Below, one piece after another: positions 8,315-17,074 of a stretch of DNA of 64,000 nucleotides; the stretch's first letter is position 1, and each line of letters begins with the position of its first letter. The stretch is from Chryseobacterium sp. SNU WT5 (GTDB taxonomy: Bacteria; Bacteroidota; Bacteroidia; Flavobacteriales; Weeksellaceae), in the NCBI RefSeq assembly GCF_007362475.1, contig NZ_CP041687.1, positions 744,001-808,000 on the forward strand, given 5' to 3'. Under the pieces are notes generated by a model. That model did not search any database, was not told the origin of the DNA, and was given only the letters and a program-made list of their open reading frames with translations. The position numbers and the translations under genes are program-made.

Positions 8315-9667
8315 CTAGTTATCAAATTTTTTATCCATTTTAAAATCTTCCATGAATTTAGTGGTGTAATTTCCAGCTAAATAATCTTCATCTTCCATTA
8401 ATTGCCTATGGAAAGGAATGGTCGTTTTTACACCTTCAATATAAAATTCTTCCAGTGCCCGTTTCATTTTTGCGATAGCCTCATCACGAGTCTGAGCCGT
8501 GGTGATCAATTTTGCAATCATTGAATCATAATTGGAAGGAATGGTATACCCTGAGTAAACATGCGTATCTACACGAATACCGTGTCCTCCTGGAATATTC
8601 AATTCCGTGATTTTTCCTGGGGAAGGTCTAAAATCATTAAAAGGATCTTCTGCATTGATCCTACATTCAATTGAATGGAGTTTTGGCAAGTAATTCTGTC
8701 CAGAAATCGCAGTTCCTGATGCGAGAAGAATTTGCTCACGAACCAAGTCATAATCTACAACCTGCTCTGTAATCGGGTGCTCTACCTGAATTCTGGTATT
8801 CATTTCCATAAAATAGAAATTTCTATGTTTATCTACCAAAAACTCAATCGTCCCAACTCCTTCGTAACCAATATATTCCGCAGCTTTCACAGCTGCATCA
8901 CCCATTTTCTGACGAAGCTCATCGGTCATAAATGGCGATGGTGTTTCTTCAGTCAACTTCTGATTTCTTCTTTGTACAGAACAATCTCTTTCTGATAAGT
9001 GACATGCTTTTCCATACTGATCACCAGCAATTTGAATCTCAATATGACGTGGCTCCTCGATCAGTTTTTCCATATACATCCCACCATTTCCGAAAGCAGC
9101 GACTGCTTCCTGAACTGCAGATTCCCAATGCTCCTTCATATCTTCTTGTTTCCACACGGCACGCATTCCCTTTCCACCTCCACCTGCGGTTGCTTTAATC
9201 ATCACCGGATAACCGACTTCTTTAGCAATTTCTATGGCGTGTTCGAAAGAATCAATCAATCCATCAGAGCCCGGTACACACGGTACTCCAGCTTCTTTCA
9301 TGGTTTTTTTTGCATTGGCCTTATCACCCATTCTATCAATTTGTTCAGGAGTAGCACCAATAAACTTGATCCCGTTTTTCTGGCAAATTCTAGAGAAGTT
9401 AGCATTTTCAGATAAAAATCCATAACCAGGGTGAATAGCGTCAGCATTAGTAATTTCCGCCGCTGAAATAATATTTGGAATTTTAAGATAAGAATCCTTG
9501 CTCATGGCGGGACCAATACAAACAGCTTCATCTGCAAATCTTACATGAAGACTATCTTTGTCGGCGGTAGAATATACAGCAACGGTTTTGATTCCCATTT
9601 CTTTGCAAGTACGAAGAATCCGCATTGCAATCTCGCCGCGATTGGCGATTAGTATTTTTTTGAACAT
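8315..9667 (-). CDS. accC: Biotin carboxylase subunit of acetyl-CoA carboxylase
   Basis: A 450-residue ATP-grasp enzyme that carboxylates the biotin on AccB with bicarbonate and ATP, the first half-reaction of fatty-acid synthesis. N-terminal [18 protein letters not shown], the ATP-binding loop [14 protein letters not shown] (about 158-171), the metal- and ATP-binding [15 protein letters not shown] (about 288-302) and the C-terminal FRPSPGKI region are all present at standard positions. It lies about 100 bp downstream of accB in the same direction, the usual pairing, with an AT-rich repeat in between. The length is normal for AccC. Confidence 0.97.
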   Translation of the reverse strand: MFKKILIANRGEIAMRILRTCKEMGIKTVAVYSTADKDSLHVRFADEAVCIGPAMSKDSYLKIPNIISAAEITNADAIHPGYGFLSENANFSRICQKNGIKFIGATPEQIDRMGDKANAKKTMKEAGVPCVPGSDGLIDSFEHAIEIAKEVGYPVMIKATAGGGGKGMRAVWKQEDMKEHWESAVQEAVAAFGNGGMYMEKLIEEPRHIEIQIAGDQYGKACHLSERDCSVQRRNQKLTEETPSPFMTDELRQKMGDAAVKAAEYIGYEGVGTIEFLVDKHRNFYFMEMNTRIQVEHPITEQVVDYDLVREQILLASGTAISGQNYLPKLHSIECRINAEDPFNDFRPSPGKITELNIPGGHGIRVDTHVYSGYTIPSNYDSMIAKLITTAQTRDEAIAKMKRALEEFYIEGVKTTIPFHRQLMEDEDYLAGNYTTKFMEDFKMDKKFDN

Positions 9668-9673
9668 ACTTTT

Positions 9674-9768
9674 AAATTTGATAATTAGATAATGTGATAA
9701 TTTGATAATGAAAAAAGATGTAGTTTTTAATCTAACATCTAATATCTAAAATCTAATATCTAAATTTA
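9674..9768. repeat. AT-rich iterated intergenic repeat between accB and accC
   Basis: The gap holds repeated short words of the type AATTTGATAATTAGATAATG and then CTAACATCTAATATCTAAAA, giving a low-complexity tract with local inverted pairing. Similar words recur at 61247-61308 and 41426-41479. Its end coincides with the accB stop. It looks like a dispersed intergenic repeat, not a gene. Confidence 0.5.
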
Positions 9769-10248
9769 AGACGGATCAACTAAGAATAAAGGTTGGTCAT
9801 ATTCAACCGGTGTAGCGTCATCTACTAAAACTTTTACAATTTTTCCTGAAACTTCAGACTCAATCTGATTGAATAGTTTCATTGCTTCAATTACGCAAAC
9901 CACTTTTCCTTCTTTAATTTCATCACCCACATTTACAAATAAATCTTTATCTGGAGATGGTTTTCTGTAGAACGTTCCAATCATTGGAGACTTAATGGTA
10001 ATAAACTTACTGTCATCTGCAGCTTTTTCTTCTGCGGAAGGAGTTGCAGGGGCATTGGTTGCTGGCGCTGCAGCAGGAGCTTGTTGTGGAGCTGTATGAT
10101 AAACCGCTGGTGAAGCCATATAGTTAGTTTCACTTCCTCCAAGCGGAGTTTTGATGGTAATTTCGAAATCTTTGGTTTTGTATTTTACTTCTGAAACCTC
10201 AGCTTTAGACACGAATTTAATAAGATTTTGGATGTCTTTAATGTCCAT
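9766..10248 (-). CDS. accB: Biotin carboxyl carrier protein of acetyl-CoA carboxylase
   Basis: A 160-residue carrier whose biotinylated lysine shuttles carboxyl groups from AccC to the carboxyltransferase. The N-terminal helix MDIKDIQNLIKFVSK is followed by a flexible Ala/Pro-rich linker (about residues 45-80) and the biotinyl domain; the biotin site is EAMKL with Lys124. The length and the order of linker and domain are typical for AccB. It has its own -7 promoter element just upstream and lies ahead of accC in one transcription unit. The Ala/Pro linker also explains the only Ala-rich stretch in this region. Confidence 0.97.
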   Translation of the reverse strand: MDIKDIQNLIKFVSKAEVSEVKYKTKDFEITIKTPLGGSETNYMASPAVYHTAPQQAPAAAPATNAPATPSAEEKAADDSKFITIKSPMIGTFYRKPSPDKDLFVNVGDEIKEGKVVCVIEAMKLFNQIESEVSGKIVKVLVDDATPVEYDQPLFLVDPS

Positions 10249-10270
10249 ATAATTAGTATTTATTTATAAT

Positions 10271-10278
10271 GCCAAAGA
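10271..10278 (-). promoter_or_regulatory. -7 element for accB-accC
   Basis: The minus strand reads TATCTTTG, matching TAnnTTTG, about 22 nt before the accB start. It lies directly after the rpmF terminator, so accB-accC is probably transcribed independently of rpmF. Confidence 0.6.
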
Positions 10279-10284
10279 TAATAA

Positions 10285-10326
10285 AAAACAACAAAAAACC
10301 ACTCAAAATTGTAAAAATTGAGTGGT
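10285..10326 (-). terminator. Rho-independent terminator after rpmF
   Basis: Minus-strand stem with arms AAACCACTCAA and TTGAGTGGTTT around an 11-nt loop, followed on the minus strand by a T-rich run (positions 10293 down to 10285). It sits about 38 bp after the rpmF stop and separates it from accB. Confidence 0.75.
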
Positions 10327-10363
10327 TTATGTATAAAAACGAAGTATTTCTAAGTATTTTACC

Positions 10364-10567
10364 CTAGTTTTCGTCCGCAGTTGCTACTTCTTTATCAATT
10401 ACTACTTTACCTCTGTAGTATAATTTTCCTTCATGCCAGTGTGCTCTATGGTACAGGTGCATTTCACCTGAAGTTGCATCTTTTGCTAATTGAGGAACTA
10501 CAGCTTTGTAATGTGTTCTTCTCTTATCTCTTCTTGTTGACGATTGTCTTCTCTTTGGATGTGCCAT
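10364..10567 (-). CDS. rpmF: 50S ribosomal protein L32
   Basis: A 67-residue basic protein beginning [20 protein letters not shown], the diagnostic start of L32, followed by the conserved segment [20 protein letters not shown]. It lacks the four zinc-binding cysteines found in some L32 forms, as is common for the Bacteroidota version. It lies downstream of the DUF177/YceD gene in the same direction, the classic yceD-rpmF arrangement, and ends before a strong terminator. Confidence 0.96.
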   Translation of the reverse strand: MAHPKRRQSSTRRDKRRTHYKAVVPQLAKDATSGEMHLYHRAHWHEGKLYYRGKVVIDKEVATADEN

Positions 10568-10636
10568 TTTCTAATAATTTTTTAATTTGATGAGCGATGA
10601 GTATTAATTTGCACAATGCTCATCATTTTAAACTAT

Positions 10637-11173
10637 TTAATTTTTATCTTTTAACTTCTTCAAAGCTTCCCATCTTGGGTCACTTTCCGGTTCTTCTTCT
10701 ATATCTTCTTTTGGACTAAACTGCTCTAATATTTCTAAATCATTATCTGAAATATTTGGTGAAACTTTCTTCATCGGAATTGATAACATAACATCTTCAT
10801 AAATCAACTGCGTTGCGTTGAACGCGTGATCTGTTCTAGGTATGGTAATTACATCACCATTGCTATCATCAAATTCTTCTCCGAAATTTACCAACACTTC
10901 AATTTCATGCTCTATGGGATGATCAAAATTTTCATTTGTGAGATCACAAACTAAATTAACTGTTCCCACAGTCTTAATCCACAGTTCTAAAAAGGTGGTA
11001 TGCTTATCCATGAGGATCGTAGCCACAATTTTAGGTTCTGTAAATTCCTGTTCAGTATCGAAAAGTTGAAAGAACACCTTATCTATCTCAAATCTGAACT
11101 CGTGTTTCCCGTTTTTTAGCCCTGAAAACACAATATCGTAGTTTCTAAACTTGTCCATAAATTGAGTGTGCAA
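10637..11173 (-). CDS. DUF177/YceD family protein
   Basis: A 178-residue acidic protein of the DUF177 (YceD) family, encoded next to rpmF in most bacteria and linked in plants and bacteria to 23S rRNA accumulation or ribosome assembly. Typical traits here are the mid-protein segment TVNLVCDLTNENFDHPIEHE, which aligns with the rRNA-linked core, and the strongly acidic C-terminus ending DPRWEALKKLKDKN, a recurrent DUF177 ending (DPRWAxLKKL). The canonical cysteine pair is reduced to one cysteine. The start is 75 bp from pdxA and the stop 69 bp from rpmF. Confidence 0.85.
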   Translation of the reverse strand: MHTQFMDKFRNYDIVFSGLKNGKHEFRFEIDKVFFQLFDTEQEFTEPKIVATILMDKHTTFLELWIKTVGTVNLVCDLTNENFDHPIEHEIEVLVNFGEEFDDSNGDVITIPRTDHAFNATQLIYEDVMLSIPMKKVSPNISDNDLEILEQFSPKEDIEEEPESDPRWEALKKLKDKN

Positions 11174-11247
11174 AAATATGCATTTTTTTTAATATTACAA
11201 ATTAAATTGAAAACAAATCCGAAGTAATTATCTTTTGGGACAAATTA

Positions 11248-12336
11248 CTACGCACGATCGATGGGTAAATCTTCCTCAACATTGTTGTTAGAGGAGTTTC
11301 GGCGCGGTTTCATGCGATTATTCATCAAATCGTTATATTCAGTTCTATTTTTAAAGATTTTTATTCCTGTAAATATCGCTTCACTAAAACTTTGTTCATC
11401 CGCAATATTTTTTCCGGCTATATCATACGCTACTCCATGATCGGGTGAAGTTCTAATAAAAGGTAAGCCAGCGGTGTAATTCACTCCTTCTTCATAAGCT
11501 AAAGTTTTAAAAGGTGCCAAACCTTGATCGTGGTACATCGCTAGAACAGCGTCGAAGTTGTGGTATTTACTGGGCTGAAAAAAACTGTCTGCAGGAAAGG
11601 GCCCAAAAGCCAAAATACCATTCTCAAATAATTCACGGATCGCAGGTTCAATAATTTCAATTTCTTCTCTACCGATTGCGCCACCATCACCAGCATGAGG
11701 ATTTAATCCAAGGACTGCGATTTTAGGTCTCTCAATACAAAAATCTTCAATTAAACATTGATTCAAAAGCTTGATCTGTTTTTTAATTTTATCTTTCGAA
11801 ATATTTTCGGCCACATTTGCAACCGGAATATGATGGGTAGAAACAGCAACCTTTAAATCATCAGTTACCAAAAACATCAATCCTTTTTTACCAAATTTCT
11901 CTTCCAGATATCCGGTATGACCAGCATGTTGAAAACCATACTTCATCATTTCCTCTTTGTTGATCGGTGCAGTTACCAATACGTCAATCTCACCACTCAT
12001 CAGCGCGTTTGTTGCCGCCTCTAGGGATTCAATCGCCATTTTAGTTGATTCCTCGGTTGGAGTTCCTAAGTCAACGTTTACATTGTCTTTCCAAAGATTG
12101 ACCATATTGATCTTGTCGTCTTGAGCTTGAGAAACTTCAGTAATATAATTAAAGTTATGCTGCAATTTAAATATGTTCTTCTGATAAGTAAACAATTTCC
12201 CAGAACCGAAAATAATTGGTGTAAAAAAATCAGTAATTGCTTTATCCTTTAGAGATTTCATAATGATTTCGGGGCCGATCCCATTGTAGTCACCAATAGA
12301 AATTCCTACTTTGATTTTATGCTGTTTCGGACTCAT
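11248..12336 (-). CDS. pdxA: 4-hydroxythreonine-4-phosphate dehydrogenase
   Basis: A 362-residue NAD-dependent enzyme of DXP-dependent vitamin B6 synthesis. It shows GISIGDYNGIGPEIIMKSL at the N-terminus, the metal-ligand segment HAGHTGYLEE (about 140), GLNPHAGDGGAIGREE (about 212) and AMYHDQGLAPFKTL (about 272), which together hold the three metal-binding histidines. The last 25 residues form a polar tail rich in Asn and Arg, slightly longer than in proteobacterial PdxA. Divergent from ribE across a 126-bp gap. On the minus strand TAAATTTG lies about 40 nt upstream as a likely -7 element. Confidence 0.95.
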   Translation of the reverse strand: MSPKQHKIKVGISIGDYNGIGPEIIMKSLKDKAITDFFTPIIFGSGKLFTYQKNIFKLQHNFNYITEVSQAQDDKINMVNLWKDNVNVDLGTPTEESTKMAIESLEAATNALMSGEIDVLVTAPINKEEMMKYGFQHAGHTGYLEEKFGKKGLMFLVTDDLKVAVSTHHIPVANVAENISKDKIKKQIKLLNQCLIEDFCIERPKIAVLGLNPHAGDGGAIGREEIEIIEPAIRELFENGILAFGPFPADSFFQPSKYHNFDAVLAMYHDQGLAPFKTLAYEEGVNYTAGLPFIRTSPDHGVAYDIAGKNIADEQSFSEAIFTGIKIFKNRTEYNDLMNNRMKPRRNSSNNNVEEDLPIDRA

Positions 12337-12462
12337 TTTTGTTATCTTTGAAAATTAATAGAATTTTACAAATTTAATAAAATTAGGTTTAACAATTTTA
12401 CTTTATTTAAATTCTACGTAAAGCCTTTATTTTAGATAAATTTTTTTTGAAATAGTTACTAT

Positions 12463-13059
12463 ATGTTTACAGGAATTGTAGAGACAACCGGAATCGTAGA
12501 AGCAATACAGCAGAATGAAAGCAATATTGATTTCACACTGAACTGCCTCTTTACCCAACAATTAAAGATCGACCAAAGTCTAGCGCATAACGGCTGCTGT
12601 CTTACGGTCGTGGAAATTAATGACACTAATTACAAAGTCACCGCTATCAAGGAAACCTTAGAGAAAACAAATCTTGGAAAGTGGAATATTGGAACAGAAG
12701 TGAATTTGGAACGTTGTTTGAAGTTTGATGGGAGATTAGATGGTCATCTTGTTCAAGGCCATGTTGATAAAACAGGAATAGTAAAAAACATAAAAGATGT
12801 AGATGGTAGCTTTTTAATAACCATCGCTTATCAGGAAACCGATGAATATACTACAGTTTCGCAAGGTTCAATTACCGTAAATGGAATAAGTCTAACTGTT
12901 GCTGAAAGTGGTGCTAACGATTTCTCTGTGGCGATTATTCCTTATACCTGGGACTTCACAAATATGAAAAATTTAAAAATTGGTGATACCGTAAATCTTG
13001 AATTCGACATTATTGGAAAATATGTAAATAAATTACTGAAAAAAAATGCCGTTCACTAA
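12463..13059 (+). CDS. ribE: Riboflavin synthase, alpha subunit type
   Basis: A 198-residue enzyme that dismutates two 6,7-dimethyl-8-ribityllumazine molecules to riboflavin. It contains the two lumazine-binding repeats of the family: the first begins MFTGIVETTGIVEAI and includes the conserved NGCCLTVVEI; the second begins HLVQGHVDKTGIVKNI and includes NGISLTVAESG. The length is standard. No FMN riboswitch-like fold was recognised in the 126-bp leader, though TATCTTTG at 12343-12350 is a plausible -7 element. The 3' end overlaps the following histidine kinase by 14 bp, implying co-expression. Confidence 0.95.
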   Translation: MFTGIVETTGIVEAIQQNESNIDFTLNCLFTQQLKIDQSLAHNGCCLTVVEINDTNYKVTAIKETLEKTNLGKWNIGTEVNLERCLKFDGRLDGHLVQGHVDKTGIVKNIKDVDGSFLITIAYQETDEYTTVSQGSITVNGISLTVAESGANDFSVAIIPYTWDFTNMKNLKIGDTVNLEFDIIGKYVNKLLKKNAVH

Positions 13060-14500
13060 ATACAAAGGTTTTAGTTTAAGAAATAGGGTTTTTTGGGGAT
13101 TTCTCCTGATATGCTTTCTTAGCATAACCAGCTCCTCTATATTATCTTATTTTATTTTAAGAAATAATGCAACTGAACAAAGTAGAACTGATTTACAAAA
13201 GCGATCAGAATCGCTTATGTCCGCTCTTGACTATGCAGTAAGCCATACTCAAGCCCAGACTTCTGACCTCCCTTTAATTTTATCAAATGAGATTTTCGAA
13301 ATCGCAGATATTAACAATCAAGATATCATTATCTATGATTTAGAAGGAAAGTTTTTAATCTCAAATAAAGACGTGAACCTTATTGCGATGAAAAAAATTC
13401 CTTTAGAGGTCATTAACCGCGTTCTTAAAAGCGATCGTAGAGTTGATTTCCAAACCTATGATGACAATACAGATTCCAATGTCACTTCTTCATACATGTT
13501 GCTTAAAAACAACATGTTAGAACCTATCGCAATTGTTTATTTTCCGTATTATCATAATGATTCTTCCTATGTAAGTGTCTTCAACAAATATCTTAATTAC
13601 ATTTTCATTGTTAATATATTTGTGATTGCGTTCGGCATTTGGTTAAGTTGGATAATCTCTAATAATCTTACTAAAGCAGTTACTAAATTCTCTGACCTTA
13701 TCAATCGCATCACCTTATTTGAAAATAACCCACAGCCCATTAGGTATTATCAGAACGATGAACTGAATCAATTGGTGAAAGCTTACAACAAAATGATTTT
13801 ACAAATCAAAGAGCAGAAAGAACGGCTAAGCTTTAAAGAAAAAGAAGAAGCGTGGCGGGAAATGGCCAAGCAAGTTGCACATGAGGTTAAAAATCCGCTA
13901 ACACCGATGAAATTGACCATTCAAAATTTTGAAAGAAAATTTGATCCAGCCGATCCGGAAATAATGGAGAAAGTGAAACGAATGAGCAAGACGATGGTTG
14001 ATCAAATTGACTTGGTTGCTACCGTAGCTAATGCATTCTCTCAGTTTGCACAGCTTCCTGACAAAAACAATGAACAATTCGAACTGAATAAAGAGATTAA
14101 AGATATTATCCGCATTTTTAGTGATGAAAAGATTTATTTCCATACGAATAGAAATAAAATAATGGTCGAAATGGATAAGATCTACTTATCACGAATCATT
14201 ACCAACTTAGTTTCTAATGCACAGCAAGCCAGTGATGACGAGCGTGAAAACATCATTAATGTAGATGTGGAACAAAGGCAAAAAAGAATCGTAATCACTG
14301 TTGAAGATAATGGTGTAGGTATTCCAGAAGAACTTTATGGAAGGATTTTTGAGCCTAATTTCACCTCTAAATCAAGCGGTATGGGACTTGGATTAACTAT
14401 GGTTCGTAAAATGGTTCAAGATTACCAGGGCGAAATTACCGTAAAGTCTGAAATTGGCAAAGGAACAACCTTCACTATTTTATTACCGACAAACGTCTAA
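13046..14500 (+). CDS. Membrane sensor histidine kinase (HAMP, orphan)
   Basis: A 484-residue sensor kinase with a transmembrane segment at about 14-38, a periplasmic sensor of about 145 residues, a second membrane segment at about 185-205, and a HAMP linker to about 260. The phospho-acceptor is His279 in AHEVKNPLTPMKL, followed by the ATPase domain: N-box NLVSNAQQASDDE, G1 box EDNGVGIPEELYG and G2 box SGMGLGLTMVRKM. The H-box form HEVKNPLTP is that of NtrY/PgtB-like kinases. No response regulator is adjacent, so its partner lies elsewhere. It overlaps ribE by 14 bp; the signal sensed is unknown. Confidence 0.92.
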   Translation: MPFTKYKGFSLRNRVFWGFLLICFLSITSSSILSYFILRNNATEQSRTDLQKRSESLMSALDYAVSHTQAQTSDLPLILSNEIFEIADINNQDIIIYDLEGKFLISNKDVNLIAMKKIPLEVINRVLKSDRRVDFQTYDDNTDSNVTSSYMLLKNNMLEPIAIVYFPYYHNDSSYVSVFNKYLNYIFIVNIFVIAFGIWLSWIISNNLTKAVTKFSDLINRITLFENNPQPIRYYQNDELNQLVKAYNKMILQIKEQKERLSFKEKEEAWREMAKQVAHEVKNPLTPMKLTIQNFERKFDPADPEIMEKVKRMSKTMVDQIDLVATVANAFSQFAQLPDKNNEQFELNKEIKDIIRIFSDEKIYFHTNRNKIMVEMDKIYLSRIITNLVSNAQQASDDERENIINVDVEQRQKRIVITVEDNGVGIPEELYGRIFEPNFTSKSSGMGLGLTMVRKMVQDYQGEITVKSEIGKGTTFTILLPTNV

Positions 14501-14551
14501 TTATCTTCAATTCTGGCAATCTATAATTTCTATTTTCTATCAATCCTTTAA

Positions 14552-15247
14552 ATGAAACCTTTTCACTTTAAAAAATTTAGTATTCAGCAATCAAAAGAAG
14601 TATTTCGTGTTGGTACAGACGGCGTTTTACTGGGTGCATTGGCGTCCATAAAAGGTTGTAAAACAATTCTTGAAGTAGGGACGGGAACAGGGCTTATTTC
14701 AATGATGTTAGCACAAAGAAATAAGGAAGTAAAAATTTTAGGAATCGACATTAACGAAAACGCAGTCCACCTTGCGAAAGAAAATTTTGAAAACACACCA
14801 TTTCACCAAAGACTAGAAGTTGTTTTAAAGGATTTCAAGTTTTTTACAGCGACTGAGAAGATCGATTTAATTGTTTCAAACCCACCTTATTTCGAAATAA
14901 ACAGCTCTGAAAAGGATGATATCGCACGACAACAAAAAGAACTTACCTTTGAAAATTTAATTTCAAAGTCTGCATCGTTGTTAAGTCATAAAGGTATTTT
15001 ATCTGTAATTATTCCTGCTGAATCAGAAGACCAATTTATAGCGGCTTGTAAGCGGCACGGATTATCTCTCCACCACAAAGTTATAATACATGGCATTCTT
15101 AAATCAAAACCACAAAGATTGATTTTAGAATTTGGTTTCGAGGAGAGAGAAATAAAAACAACTGAACTCACAGTTGAAAAGTTGCCTAGAGTCTACACCG
15201 ATGAATATTTGGAACTCACCAAAGATTTCCATCAATTTCAAAAGTAA
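14552..15247 (+). CDS. trmN6: tRNA1(Val) (adenine(37)-N6)-methyltransferase
   Basis: A 231-residue class I SAM-dependent methyltransferase of the TrmN6 (YfiC) type. It has the opening FSIQQSKEVFRVGTDGVLLG, SAM-binding motif I ILEVGTGTGLISMML (about 39-53), the acidic residue motif LGIDINENAV, and the catalytic NPPY motif in IVSNPPYFE (about 107-115), which marks N6-adenine methylation. The family modifies A37 of tRNA-Val. It is a separate gene 51 bp after the kinase, and its stop is only 5 bp from the convergent gene at 15253. Confidence 0.9.
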   Translation: MKPFHFKKFSIQQSKEVFRVGTDGVLLGALASIKGCKTILEVGTGTGLISMMLAQRNKEVKILGIDINENAVHLAKENFENTPFHQRLEVVLKDFKFFTATEKIDLIVSNPPYFEINSSEKDDIARQQKELTFENLISKSASLLSHKGILSVIIPAESEDQFIAACKRHGLSLHHKVIIHGILKSKPQRLILEFGFEEREIKTTELTVEKLPRVYTDEYLELTKDFHQFQK

Positions 15248-15252
15248 AAAAG

Positions 15253-15831
15253 TTACTTAGGTGCATTTAAGGTGATCACAACATCTTTTCCTATCTTTTT
15301 TGTAGAGGAATATTGTGCATCACAAACAGAAGTCGTTATGGTATAGCTCCCTTTATCCAGTAAAATAAAATTCTGATTATTAGCTGGAACGTCTAAATTA
15401 TAAAATCTTCTTCCGCTGATTTTAACAATTAAATTGCATTTTGATTTATTAACAATTTGTACGTAAGCAGTCTTGCTACTAGGATCGGTATTAAAAAGAT
15501 GGTTGAGCAGATCTTCTGTACGTTTATGTTTTATATTGGTTCCGTTTTTCGCTACATCCCGATTTACTTCCTTCTCCAGTTTCTTGGTATTAATTGGTGC
15601 AACTGTTGGTTTAGCAACATTTGCCTGTTTTTTGGGCGATTTATCATTATTAATCACCGCAAAGAGTTTTCTTTTAAATTCAGGAGTTTTCGGATGATCT
15701 GGGTTATATTTAACAAAATTTGCAATAACCTGGGCATCTGTGCTTTTTTCAACCTGAGCAACGGTATATTTTGATTGAGAAAATGAATAAACCGAGAAAA
15801 GGAAAACAAATAATAAGAGTAGTTTTTTCAT
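15253..15831 (-). CDS. Secreted protein with DUF6759-like C-terminal domain
   Basis: A 192-residue exported protein. The start at 15831 is chosen because it gives a clean signal peptide MKKLLLLFVFLFSVYSFSQ with cleavage before the first charged residues; the frame runs open to 15945 but that part looks non-coding. The N-terminal half is a Lys/Asn-rich helical region mentioning repeats of short charged blocks; the C-terminal half (about 120-192) is a compact beta domain with NKSKCNLIVKISGRRFYNLD and KGSYTITTSVCDAQYSSTK, resembling DUF6759 of Chryseobacterium-type bacteria. Two cysteines may form a disulfide. Function unknown. Confidence 0.7.
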   Translation of the reverse strand: MKKLLLLFVFLFSVYSFSQSKYTVAQVEKSTDAQVIANFVKYNPDHPKTPEFKRKLFAVINNDKSPKKQANVAKPTVAPINTKKLEKEVNRDVAKNGTNIKHKRTEDLLNHLFNTDPSSKTAYVQIVNKSKCNLIVKISGRRFYNLDVPANNQNFILLDKGSYTITTSVCDAQYSSTKKIGKDVVITLNAPK

Positions 15832-15906
15832 TAACAAATTAATTTTTAGTATTTTAAAAATTTTATATAACGCTACAATGTACTTTTTAGTTTGTACGAA
15901 ATTTAT

Positions 15907-15914
15907 TATCTTTG
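15907..15914 (+). promoter_or_regulatory. -7 element for tsf
   Basis: TATCTTTG, matching TAnnTTTG, lies 53 nt before the tsf ATG. A TTTG at 15891-15894 is closer than the usual -33 spacing, so only the -7 box is called. Confidence 0.5.
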
Positions 15915-15967
15915 CAACGCTTAAAAACAAAGCAAATCTAATCAATTTTTAATATAAAAGATAAAAT

Positions 15968-16792
15968 ATGTATACACCAGTTGCTGCAGATGTGGCTAAA
16001 TTAAGAAACATTACAGGCGCAGGAATGATGGACTGCAAAAAAGCATTAGTTGAAGCAGAAGGAGATTTCGACAAAGCAATTGATAACCTAAGAAAAAAAG
16101 GACAAAAGGTTGCGGCTAACAGAGCTGATAGAGATTCTCACGAAGGTGCTGTAATTGCAAAATTGAATGAAGATAGCACGATGGGAGCGATCATTGCTTT
16201 GAATTGTGAAACAGATTTCGTTGCAAAAAATGATGCTTTTGTAGAAATTGCGCACGAACTAGCACAACAAGCTGTTGCTTATGCAAGCAAAGAAGAATTT
16301 TTGGCTTCAGATTTCCACGGAATGACTGTTGCAGAAAAATTAATCGAGCAAACAGGTGTAATCGGTGAGAAAATTGAAATCGGTTCTTTCGAAAGAATTG
16401 AAGGTCCTTTTTTAGGAGCTTACATTCACGCAGGAAATAAAATCGCAGCCATTACTTCTCTTTCTGAGCAGGTTGATGGTGCGGCGGAAGTTGCAAAATC
16501 TGTTTCTATGCAAGTTGCAGCAATGAATCCTATTGCTTTGGATGAAACTATGGTTTCTCAAGAGACGATCGATAAAGAATTAGAAATCGAAAGAGAATTA
16601 TTAACTAAAGAAGGAAAACCTGCAAATATTATCGATAATATCCTTAAAGGTAAAATGCAGAGATTCTACAAGGACAACACTTTGGTACACCAATCTTTCA
16701 TTAAAGATTCAAGTGTTTCAGTTGCTGATTATGTAAAATCAGTAAACAATGATTTAAAAGTATTAGGATTTGTAAGAGTAAGTCTTACTTAA
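15968..16792 (+). CDS. tsf: Translation elongation factor Ts
   Basis: A 274-residue nucleotide-exchange factor for EF-Tu. It has the N-terminal UBA-like domain (VAKLRNITGAGMMDCKKALVEAEGDFDKA), the conserved core segment ALNCETDFVAKNDAF (about 77-91) that contacts EF-Tu, and the C-terminal coiled-coil/dimerisation parts ending LKVLGFVRVSL. Length matches the family. The usual upstream partner rpsB is not here: the gene stands alone with its own promoter element and ends before a strong terminator. A reader expecting rpsB-tsf synteny should look elsewhere in the genome. Confidence 0.96.
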   Translation: MYTPVAADVAKLRNITGAGMMDCKKALVEAEGDFDKAIDNLRKKGQKVAANRADRDSHEGAVIAKLNEDSTMGAIIALNCETDFVAKNDAFVEIAHELAQQAVAYASKEEFLASDFHGMTVAEKLIEQTGVIGEKIEIGSFERIEGPFLGAYIHAGNKIAAITSLSEQVDGAAEVAKSVSMQVAAMNPIALDETMVSQETIDKELEIERELLTKEGKPANIIDNILKGKMQRFYKDNTLVHQSFIKDSSVSVADYVKSVNNDLKVLGFVRVSLT

Positions 16793-16814
16793 TTCTAAGT
16801 TTTATAATAAATAC

Positions 16815-16848
16815 AAATCTCTTTCTATTTTTTAGAAAGAGATTTTTT
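16815..16848 (+). terminator. Rho-independent terminator after tsf
   Basis: Arms AAATCTCTTTCT and AGAAAGAGATTT pair perfectly over 12 bp around a 7-nt loop and are followed by TTTT. It lies 22 bp after the tsf stop. Confidence 0.85.
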
Positions 16849-16849
16849 T

Positions 16850-17074
16850 AATCGGTAATAAGAAGGAAATTTAAGTACGCTCGTCGTACGAATATCCTGC
16901 ATTGTATTAAATATTATCAATTCATTGTAAATTGTTACAAAGATTACGGCAGTACTAATGGCAGAGAATTACCCTCTGAACCTTACTGTAAGCTTCTAAG
17001 ATGGATTAAACCTAGTTACAACCTTCGCGACTTCTATGAGCGTCGCATGTTACTGAAAAATAGAAATCAAAGAT
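16850..17074 (+). other. Open frame without recognised start between tsf and fmt
   Basis: The 225 bases between the tsf terminator and the convergent fmt gene carry a plus-strand frame that is open throughout and reads into the antisense of fmt. Its translation is not low-complexity: ARRTNILHCIKYYQFIV, then NCYKDYGSTNGRELPSEPYC, then KLLRWIKPSYNLRDFYERRM. The GC content is above that of nearby intergenic DNA. No ATG sits at the left end of the frame and no family was recognised, so it could be a remnant of a lost gene. A short inverted repeat GTACG...CGTAC occurs near 16876. Confidence 0.3.

Noticed and set aside
8732-9425. Several overlapping plus-strand open frames of 60-140 codons within accC
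   Set aside because: They lie antisense to a highly conserved gene, have no family features, and arise from the codon bias of accC.
12337-12462. Possible FMN riboswitch before ribE
   Set aside because: The 126-bp gap is AT-rich and shows none of the conserved RFN-element blocks.
15832-15945. N-terminal extension of the DUF6759-like protein
   Set aside because: It would bury the clean signal peptide MKKLLLLFVFLFSVYSF behind 38 residues and runs toward the tsf promoter region.
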